From NCBI GenBank assembly GCA_003219675.1, contig QHPW01000064.1, positions 1 to 13,538 on the forward strand: a stretch of DNA of 13,538 nt, given 5' to 3'. The translations under genes and the position numbers were made by a program. Below the pieces are notes generated by a model. The model had not been told where the DNA came from and did not search any database. It saw only the letters and a list, made by a program, of their open reading frames with translations. Shown in pieces: positions 7,350 to 13,271 of the stretch; positions within the stretch are counted from its first letter, which is position 1, and every line of letters starts with the position of its first letter. Origin of the DNA: Verrucomicrobiota bacterium. Lineage in GTDB: Bacteria > Verrucomicrobiota > Verrucomicrobiia > Limisphaerales > AV2.

Positions 7350-10284
7350 TGGTAAGCGCCACCACGCCGCTCAGCACGGCTGACCATGCCGCGATGTTGG
7401 TCTGGTTGACGGACAACAATCCGCGCGCCGCATTGTCGTTCGGCGCCGTGGTGAACAGGCCCAGGAGGTGCCAGTCATTGGTCGGATGGGTGTCGTAGCG
7501 GCCCGCCCATTTCGACCAACTGTTGGTCGGTTCGACTGTGGATTTCAAATAGACCGTCTGCCAGGGCGTGCCGCGATGCACCCGGCCGAGCCAGCCGATA
7601 TTGGGGAACCGGTTGGTTGGAAAATCCCAGTCATCGGATTGGATGATCAACGGGTCCTTGATCGCGGCGTCGAAAGCCAGCGCAATGCCGGAAGCGTCCT
7701 TGCCCGGCTTGCCGCCCCAGGGACGATACCGTTCGTTCAGTTTGCGGATATTGTTGGCCTGCGGACTTTGGCTCGGCAACAGCGCCTGAACATTGTTCGT
7801 GTCCGCGTAGAACGGGTCGTACAAATCCTGGGCCGTGTAGTGCACCAGCGGATCGTTGACCTGCCAGGAGAGTTGCTGATTAAGTTTTCGAGTGGGCGTG
7901 AATGGCACCTGCATCACCCGGCCGGCGGGAGCGTTGGTGTCGCCTGGATAAAAAATCGGCGGCAGCCCCATGAATTTCCTGAAACCGTCGATTGCCTTCT
8001 TCTTTTCATTGCCGTCGATCTGACTTTTGCTGTAGTCGTTCCAGTCGCGATCGCTCAACACATCGTTAAGGGAAACATAAAGTTGATTGGTAATTCCCGA
8101 GGTTGAATTGGCGGGCGCGGTGTACTTGTTGACGGCAGCGCCGGTGATGCGGTTGGTGCCCCAAAACCGGCCGAAAGGGTCCTGGCCCTTGTTGTCACCG
8201 AACATATTTGTGGCGCCGACCAGCGCGCGCGCGATGTCCATCCCGCCGATCATGTCGCCGAGGTTCACAAAATCCACCACCCGAGGCGTGTTATTCAGGT
8301 CGTTGGCCAACAACGCATAAACCACCCGATTGGTGATAATCAGTTTCCAGTTGGGCACCGGAAAGCTGGTGGAACCGTCGAACGAGAGGCCGTTTTGGAT
8401 CTGCCGCAGATACGGGGCCTGAAAATGGAACTCCGAATCCGGGACAAACACCTCCACACGCTCGAGCGGGACCCGGAAATCTCTCCCGTTCCACGTAAAA
8501 GCTGGAATGGTGGCGGTGACATTCGTCACGATGTTGGTGAACGCCGGTCTTAACGGCCCGTTATAAGGGGGGTTGTTTTCGTTGGTCAGCACCAGCGAAG
8601 CGCGATTGGTCACAATCATCATGCTCAGCGCCACGGGACACGCCTGGGTGTACGAGTTCCACGCTTCGAGCGCAAAGTAGTTTGAAATCCCGATCTCGTA
8701 CGCCTGCTGGAATGTCACCGGAGAGTTGAAATCTCTGGTTTGTTTGAACGCCTGCATTCTTCGGGTGACCTGCACGGTGGATTCGAGCAGGAACTCATTG
8801 AAGTTCGGCAGGCCCTTCTTCGCGCCGATGACCAGCGGGACCCCGTAAACATTCACGTTGGTCTTGATGGTTCCGGGCGGGATGATGGCATCGCGGGCAG
8901 CCTGATTATTCAAATCAAGCCACTGGTCTTTCAAAAAGTTCGTACCGATCAACTCCTGATAACCGGCAATGAAAACATGTTTGCCATCGTTGCCAATCAG
9001 AGGCCGGAACACCGACGGCGCGTAAATGGCGTTGGTGCCCGTGGACAGCAGGAAGCGGTTCGTGGTCGCGTCGGCCATGTTCGCCGCGAGTTGCAACAGG
9101 CGATGCACGCTGGCGAAGTAGAAATTCGTCGGATACACCGGAAGATACAGCGGGATATTGGTCACGCTTAAGGTAATATTTGTGATCCCGATCGGGCGCA
9201 ACAGGTTGTCCGACTGCGAGCGCAACATGAGGTCGGCGGCGTTGGTGAAGAACCGCAGCGGTGTCCAGGCGGTGAAATTGGTGGTCAGACTCGGATCGAT
9301 GATCCCGTTGGCATTGACGTTGTCGTAATTGAGATTCAGCCTGTGCCGGTTTGCCGGCAGAGAATCCGTGCCCAGTTGCGCCATCAGCCGGTAAAAGGTG
9401 TTCTGGTTATAGCTGCCGCGGTTGACGAGCGCCCGACGCAAGCGATTCGTGAAGTCTGGTGATGTCTTGGTCCCATCAAACAGTTCCTGAATGCTGGTGT
9501 ATCCGTTGGTGTTGTCGCTGCCTGACCAGGGCCGAGTCACGGGGTCGATATTCGCCCCGTTCTCAGGCTGGGGCTTTATGCCGATCATCAACGGCCCGTC
9601 GCTGTATTCGTCAATCTGGTCCTTGCTAAAGAGGTTGTCTGCCCGCCCGCCAAACGCCTGGTTGACCGACTTCAGACTCGCCCACCTCCTGGCATCGGTC
9701 CAATAACGATAAGTCAGGTTGCTCAGCGCGTGGGTGAAGGCGTACCCGCCATCAGGCGTATTGAGGTTCAGCCCATTGTAACTGTAGCTCAGCGGGGTCC
9801 AGATGTTGGTGTTCAACTCGCGGTAAAAGGCCGCCAGATTGATTTCCCAGGAGCCGCCGCCCTGATTGCGATAGTAGGCAACCGGGGCCGGGGCCGTGAG
9901 TCCCGGATTGCGCGCGTTGTTGTGAATATAATTGATGTCGAGTGTCTTGCCCGCCGGCACCACCACGAAGGCGTAGCGCCCGATGAACCGGTTGGTGGGT
10001 GAATGCGGCAAATCGGGGTGCTCCTTGATTCCGATCCATTCCGGATCGCCCCAATAAAAATTGGTCAACTGGGTCTGCAATCCGTTGGTGTCGAAAACGC
10101 GCTGCACCCCGTTGGTGTCGAAGCGCCCGTTGCGATTCAGATCGAGGTAAAAACGGAATTCGTTCGATCCGTTGCTGTTGGTGACCACAAAGACCGGCGG
10201 GCGCGGGTCGTAATACAGATTGAGGAGGTTCTGGCGAAAATCATTGGCGCTGAGTGGCTGGCCATTCGCATAGGTGTAACTCAC
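7201..10284 (-). CDS. Cassette protein A (GspK-like giant minor pseudopilin), main body
   Basis: The central and largest part of cassette protein A. GTG 10284 is only the first start-like codon in this frame; coding-like sequence begins upstream at about 10368, directly after the N-terminal fragment. Joined with the two flanking fragments, the repaired protein is about 1,186 residues, against roughly 300-350 for ordinary GspK, so it carries a very large extra periplasmic or surface region. I would expect TIGR02600 or a related Pedosphaera-type family. Two EF-hand-like loops are visible: DLNRNGRFD (10117-10143) and NVNANGIID (9295-9321). Late motifs include GRVHRGTPWQTVYLK and WAGRYDTHPTNDW. 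The last 44 or so residues before the stop at 7201 (from about 7334) are out-of-frame noise; the true end is in the fragment ending at 6930. The role is inferred to be the tip of a pseudopilus; the function of the large insert is unknown to me. Confidence 0.85.
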   Translation of the reverse strand: MSYTYANGQPLSANDFRQNLLNLYYDPRPPVFVVTNSNGSNEFRFYLDLNRNGRFDTNGVQRVFDTNGLQTQLTNFYWGDPEWIGIKEHPDLPHSPTNRFIGRYAFVVVPAGKTLDINYIHNNARNPGLTAPAPVAYYRNQGGGSWEINLAAFYRELNTNIWTPLSYSYNGLNLNTPDGGYAFTHALSNLTYRYWTDARRWASLKSVNQAFGGRADNLFSKDQIDEYSDGPLMIGIKPQPENGANIDPVTRPWSGSDNTNGYTSIQELFDGTKTSPDFTNRLRRALVNRGSYNQNTFYRLMAQLGTDSLPANRHRLNLNYDNVNANGIIDPSLTTNFTAWTPLRFFTNAADLMLRSQSDNLLRPIGITNITLSVTNIPLYLPVYPTNFYFASVHRLLQLAANMADATTNRFLLSTGTNAIYAPSVFRPLIGNDGKHVFIAGYQELIGTNFLKDQWLDLNNQAARDAIIPPGTIKTNVNVYGVPLVIGAKKGLPNFNEFLLESTVQVTRRMQAFKQTRDFNSPVTFQQAYEIGISNYFALEAWNSYTQACPVALSMMIVTNRASLVLTNENNPPYNGPLRPAFTNIVTNVTATIPAFTWNGRDFRVPLERVEVFVPDSEFHFQAPYLRQIQNGLSFDGSTSFPVPNWKLIITNRVVYALLANDLNNTPRVVDFVNLGDMIGGMDIARALVGATNMFGDNKGQDPFGRFWGTNRITGAAVNKYTAPANSTSGITNQLYVSLNDVLSDRDWNDYSKSQIDGNEKKKAIDGFRKFMGLPPIFYPGDTNAPAGRVMQVPFTPTRKLNQQLSWQVNDPLVHYTAQDLYDPFYADTNNVQALLPSQSPQANNIRKLNERYRPWGGKPGKDASGIALAFDAAIKDPLIIQSDDWDFPTNRFPNIGWLGRVHRGTPWQTVYLKSTVEPTNSWSKWAGRYDTHPTNDWHLLGLFTTAPNDNAARGLLSVNQTNIAAWSAVLSGVVALTNAPAGAPAPDAKPDVSGPGHLARVAGADGCLALLEPDSGRWVEIPADHR

Positions 10285-10351
10285 ATTCGTCCAGCTCGTG
10301 TTTCCGCTCTGAAAACCCTCCGGCGCAATAAAATTCGTCGAGACCAGAAAA

Positions 10352-10492
10352 TCATAGGCGAACAGATTGGACCGTCACCGACGCCCGCTCGCGGCGGCTG
10401 GTGCCCAGGAACAGCACCGCCATGACCGTCACCATTGCCAGCATGATCAGGGTGAGGACCAGAGCGACACCGCGTTGAGACTTGCGATTCAT
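10352..10492 (-). CDS. Cassette protein A (GspK-like), N-terminal fragment
   Basis: 46 residues beginning MNRKSQRGVALVLTLIMLAM and ending at a TGA (10352-10354). The QRG|VAL start, a long hydrophobic helix and the SRRERASV stretch after it match the N terminus of GspK/PilX-type minor pseudopilins. Position +5 is Leu instead of Glu, which is normal for GspK, the subunit that caps the pseudopilus. The frame is broken: just after RASVTV the continuation (NLFAYDFLVSTNF) is in the next frame, read from about 10368. Dropping one base restores reading. From memory, relatives carry about 30 more residues between the RERxSV and LVSTNF motifs, so a small deletion may be involved. Confidence 0.8.
   Translation of the reverse strand: MNRKSQRGVALVLTLIMLAMVTVMAVLFLGTSRRERASVTVQSVRL
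10489..10492 (-). promoter_or_regulatory. ATGA stop/start overlap joining C and A
   Basis: The TGA of C (10489-10491) overlaps the ATG of A (10490-10492). No strong Shine-Dalgarno sequence is visible before this ATG, so A is probably translated by ribosomes finishing C. Confidence 0.7.
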
Positions 10493-11397
10493 TTGGCGGC
10501 GCGAATGGGGATGCGTTGTTGGAACAGATGGACTGCGCCCACCTGATTCGAGTAATACCTGCCCGCGGCCAGGGGGGGCATGGATTTCAGCCGCTCCAAC
10601 ACGTGCGGTTCCAGAATGCCCATCTGCACTTCCAGAGAGGACGGCAGCGCTCTGTTGGTGAAGGCGTAGGCATATTCGACGTCCTTGTTGAACACGTTGG
10701 TGGCCATCATCACGCCTGAAAGCATGTTCGTGATCAGATTGTTCGTGATCAAAAGACCGTTGTTGTCGAAAGCACGGACGCGGAAATGCACCATGCCGCC
10801 CACGACCGGCTGATAATTGGTCAGGTTGCTTGGCGTGGGGTTCAGCGCCTGGTTCATCACCTGCCAAAAGAGGTCCGAGCGAGGACCTGGCAGGTTGGGG
10901 GAGGACGCGAGGTACGGGAAATCCGAATCATTCACTGAGAAGCTGTAGCGGCAGAGGGTTCCGACGCCCTGGTTCGCGAACGCGGTGGCGATCCCGTTGG
11001 TGTTCAAAGAAAGGACGCGATATCCGGTCCCGATCCAGCTCTTGTTGAAATGCGACAGAAAGAAGAGCTGTTGGAGCACGTTGATCCGGTTCGTGTCCAC
11101 CAGCACCTGTTGGTAAGGCGCAGCGGTCAACGCAATGTAAAGGTTCGTGCTGACCGGCACGTTGCCGGCCTGCATCTGCTCCAATTCGCCGCTCATGAGC
11201 AGCATCGCCGACCGGCCGCCTTCGAGCACATCCACCTGCGCAACGTTGCTTCGCAGCGCCTTCTGGACCTGATCGAACAATCCGTACAGCACCAACACGA
11301 TCAACGACAACACCGAGATTGCCACGAGCAACTCGACCACGGTGAAAGCACCGCGGTCCGCCCGCGCGATAAAGGTTGGAATCCGGCGTGGTCTCAT
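10489..11397 (-). CDS. Verru_Chthon cassette protein C, GspJ-like pseudopilin
   Basis: 302 residues from ATG 11397. The 17-residue basic leader ends GA|FTVVELLVAISVLSLIVLV, with Glu at +5 and a single N-terminal transmembrane/assembly helix. A soluble domain follows, with SAMLLMSGELEQ, then GMVHFRVRAFDNNG and LPSSLEVQMGILEP near the C terminus. This order (helix, L-x-x-x-L region, a strand ending in F-x-V-R-x-x-D-x-x-G, then LP-x-x-x-x-V) is typical of GspJ/PilW-type minor pseudopilins; TIGR02599 is the family I would expect. In type II secretion GspJ forms the tip complex with GspI and GspK, whose relatives flank it here. The start is set by the ATGA overlap with B, and the stop overlaps the start of A in the same way. 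This is the only cassette gene whose own sequence looks intact, though a literal reading attaches it to B. Confidence 0.87.
   Translation of the reverse strand: MRPRRIPTFIARADRGAFTVVELLVAISVLSLIVLVLYGLFDQVQKALRSNVAQVDVLEGGRSAMLLMSGELEQMQAGNVPVSTNLYIALTAAPYQQVLVDTNRINVLQQLFFLSHFNKSWIGTGYRVLSLNTNGIATAFANQGVGTLCRYSFSVNDSDFPYLASSPNLPGPRSDLFWQVMNQALNPTPSNLTNYQPVVGGMVHFRVRAFDNNGLLITNNLITNMLSGVMMATNVFNKDVEYAYAFTNRALPSSLEVQMGILEPHVLERLKSMPPLAAGRYYSNQVGAVHLFQQRIPIRAAK
11394..11397 (-). promoter_or_regulatory. ATGA stop/start overlap joining B and C
   Basis: The TGA of the repaired B frame (11394-11396) overlaps the ATG of C (11395-11397). AGGTG lies just upstream of the ATG and could pair with 16S rRNA. 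This layout usually signals translational coupling. It also supports the idea that the B frame was meant to end here and not to fuse with C. Confidence 0.7.
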
Positions 11398-12087
11398 TGC
11401 ACCTGGATAAAAATAGAAGGCTGCACCAGGTTTTTCCCCACCGGACCGGCCAGCACCGGGCCGCTGATCAACGTCCGGAACGTTTTCGGGCTCCAACCGC
11501 GCGCGGTTGGTGCGTGACGCACTCTCCTGAGCAGTGATTCCCGGGGCGTTGGGGTCCAGGTATTCGGGCGGATACACCGACACCGATACCACTTCGGAAA
11601 TGATCCGATACCCGAAAGCGAAGTCGCGGGTGGTCTGGCTTGGTCCTTTGTCCGCCGCGGAACCGGAGATGGCGCGGACGCGGGCCACAACCAGGTTGGT
11701 CAGGAAAGTGTTTCCCAAGGTTGTGACTTTGGGATAAGTCAACAGTCCAATGATCGTCTGGCCGTTGGTCAGGGCGTTTGCGTTCGGCGGGGGCGGCGGC
11801 GTCCCACCCAGGGCCTGATTGTAGAAATTGGTCAATCCGGTCTTATTACTGATCGTGATGGTGTCAACGTAATTGGTCAGGTAATCCAGTCCCTGAGCGC
11901 CGCTGCGAATTGCCTCCAGCCAAAGCAGGCCTTCCTGATTGATGACGGTGTCTTCCCGATTGTCCTTTTGCACGCGAACGCCCGTCGGCAGCACGCCGAT
12001 GATCGCCACCAGCGCAATCGCGATCACTCCCAGACAGAGCGCGATTTCCACCATCGTGAAGGCGTCGGTGTTGCGACGCGACTCCAT
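11394..12087 (-). CDS. Verru_Chthon cassette protein B, GspI-like pseudopilin (frameshifted)
   Basis: The ATG at 12087 gives a short 9-residue leader, then A|FTMVEIALCLGVIAIALV with Glu at +5 and the IIGVLPTGV continuation that I associate with TIGR02598. GspI/PilV-type minor pseudopilins form part of the pseudopilus tip. A Pro run (GTPPPPPNAN) sits in a middle loop. The frame shifts at about 11476-11481: upstream the sequence reads ...RLEPENV, downstream the convincing continuation is RTLISGPVLAGPVGKNL...FIQVQ in the +1 frame, ending at TGA 11394-11396. Removing one base gives 230 residues. Read literally, the frame does not stop but continues into C, giving one 532-codon frame from 12087 to 10489. 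Upstream of 12087 that frame is open to 12222, but only through the palindromic repeat, so I reject the longer start. The D frame overlaps the first 64 bases. Confidence 0.82.
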
Positions 12088-13058
12088 TGGTTTCGTCCAC
12101 GATTGGTTTCTATTCGTGTTACTATGCCTTGGTGTAGCGCAGGTTTCCAAACCTGCTGTATCGCCGATTTCCAAATCGGCAGGGCGTGCGGCGGCGCGCG
12201 GTCGGCGGGTTTGGAAACCCACGATACAGCAGACTTGGAAGTCTGCGCTACTTCGGTTGCGGCTAACTTGGTCCGGGTCAACTCATCCACACTGGCGCGG
12301 CCGGTCAGCCAGTTGATGCGGATGAAGTGGTTGGTGTAGTTGTAAGGCGGTTTCATCACCACATCGGGCGGCGAAAGATATTTGCCGCCGGCGTCCCTGA
12401 AAAAGATGCTGCCTTCAGCCAGTGGAATAAGTTCGTCCCGCCCGGAAGCAAGCTGGCCCATGGAATTAAACGCAACGCACGGGAGCGGCCAGGAGGTCTT
12501 GCCGGTGGGAAATGGCAGGCTCAGCACCAGAAAGGGGCGTTTGTATTCGATCGGATACGATGCCAGCGGCGCATCCGTATTCAGCAGGCCGGGATTCATA
12601 AACTTGTTTGTGGCAATCAGGATGCCTTGCGGCAACCGCTTCCAATCGGTCAGGTAGCGCGGATTCTCCTGTCCCGGCTGGTCGCCGACCGTCCGTTTGG
12701 TCAAGAGCGCGTAGGTGGTGTACTGCCCGTTGACGAGGTTGGTCAGTTGCCTGAGCGCTTTGGGGTCCGCTCCCGCGCCTTTGTTGAATTCCTGCGCGAG
12801 CCGGTCAAGGACGTTGGTCGGCGCAAAAACCATATAGACCGTCGTTCGCCCGTTGATGGCCGACAGCCGGGCCAGGCCCAGGTCCTGGAGCAACTGGCGT
12901 TGAGCGCCCGCCATGCCCGTGCCCTTGCCGAACCCTTTCAACGCCGGCAGACCGATCGTCGCCAGCAGCCCAATGATCGCCATCACCACCAGCAACTCGA
13001 TGAGCGTGAACGCTGCGCGGTGCCTCGAACGCCCGCCGGCGCGGGCGCAACCTGGCAC
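12024..13058 (-). CDS. Verru_Chthon cassette protein D, GspH-like pseudopilin
   Basis: A pseudopilin with a type IV prepilin signal. The motif A|FTLIELLVVMAIIGLLA at 13010 downward has Glu at +5 and a hydrophobic helix, followed by a soluble domain of about 240 residues. Later stretches such as RTTVYMVFAP and VAFNSMGQLASGRDE resemble the beta-rich domain of GspH/FimU-type minor pseudopilins. The listed GTG (13058) gives a normal 15-residue leader but has no clear ribosome site. The frame is open back to ATG 13262 or TTG 13271, which would give a leader of more than 80 residues made mostly of repeat sequence, so the start is uncertain. The 3' end is odd: the frame runs through the palindromic element (from 12251) and stops at 12024 inside B, adding about 76 residues that are not pseudopilin-like. 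Without that tail the protein is about 269 residues. The best family guess is TIGR02596. Confidence 0.85.
   Translation of the reverse strand: MPGCARAGGRSRHRAAFTLIELLVVMAIIGLLATIGLPALKGFGKGTGMAGAQRQLLQDLGLARLSAINGRTTVYMVFAPTNVLDRLAQEFNKGAGADPKALRQLTNLVNGQYTTYALLTKRTVGDQPGQENPRYLTDWKRLPQGILIATNKFMNPGLLNTDAPLASYPIEYKRPFLVLSLPFPTGKTSWPLPCVAFNSMGQLASGRDELIPLAEGSIFFRDAGGKYLSPPDVVMKPPYNYTNHFIRINWLTGRASVDELTRTKLAATEVAQTSKSAVSWVSKPADRAPPHALPIWKSAIQQVWKPALHQGIVTRIETNRGRNQWSRVATPTPSRWWKSRSVWE
12134..12251. repeat. Nested palindromic element, 118 bp, between D and B
   Basis: Terminal inverted repeats GTAGCGCAG (12134-12142) and CTGCGCTAC (12243-12251) enclose a second inverted pair, CTGTATCG (12156-12163) and CGATACAG (12222-12229). 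Four short perfect hairpins are embedded: 12139-12156, 12163-12180, 12207-12220 and 12229-12246, the first being GCAGGTTTCCAAACCTGC. The two left hairpins centre on CC and the two right ones on GG, so the right half is an inverted, diverged copy of the left half. It overlaps the 3' end of the D frame and the upstream extension of the B frame. No poly-T tract follows, so it does not look like an intrinsic terminator. Dyads of this TTCCAA type are, from memory, common between genes in Pedosphaera-like genomes. Confidence 0.88.
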
Positions 13059-13073
13059 ACGCACCGTTGGGCA

Positions 13074-13233
13074 GGAGCGCGGCTGTGTCCGAAGGTCCAG
13101 ACGCAGCGCGTTCGTAGCCCAACCCGCCAGGCCGATTCCAAGGTCTGATTGCTTTCCGCCCGCTGCGGCTGGGCTTCGCCACAGCCGTGCTCCAGTGCGG
13201 GTGTCGAGTTGCGCACCGCCGGCGCTCTCGCAT
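13074..13233. repeat. Putative interspersed repeat between the GspG-like and D genes
   Basis: This stretch of about 160 bases separates the stop of the upstream pseudopilin from the prepilin motif of D. It has no stop codon in any of the three minus-strand frames, and its translations do not look like an exported-protein domain. It holds an imperfect hairpin, arms 13162-13169 and 13178-13185 (GCTGCGGC / GCCACAGC, one G-T pair). From memory, similar peptides recur beside unrelated genes in Verrucomicrobiota, which is why I call it a repeat; I could not search. The boundaries are approximate. Confidence 0.5.
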
Positions 13234-13271
13234 TTCATTCGATTCTGGAACCGGCCTTTCATGTGCGGCAA

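Noticed and set aside
6705..7355. Plus-strand frame of 216 codons spanning the A/protease junction
   Set aside because: It is antisense to two well-supported minus-strand genes and has no coherent domain.
11476..11481. Programmed +1 frameshifting in B
   Set aside because: I see no recognisable +1 slippery site, stop codon at the shift point or stimulatory signal, and similar breaks occur at three other places. A simple indel is more economical.
12088..12222. Upstream start for B (beginning MGFQTRRP)
   Set aside because: The extra residues are translated palindromic repeat; the ATG at 12087 gives a normal short prepilin leader.
12134..12251. Intrinsic terminator or CRISPR-like array
   Set aside because: The hairpins lack a following T-run on the transcribed strand, and the dyads are not equal repeats with unique spacers. 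Co-directional genes continue on both sides.
12327..13148. Plus-strand frame of 273 codons over D
   Set aside because: It is the shadow of the D gene and the stop-poor repeat block; composition is Arg/Gln/His-rich with no motif.
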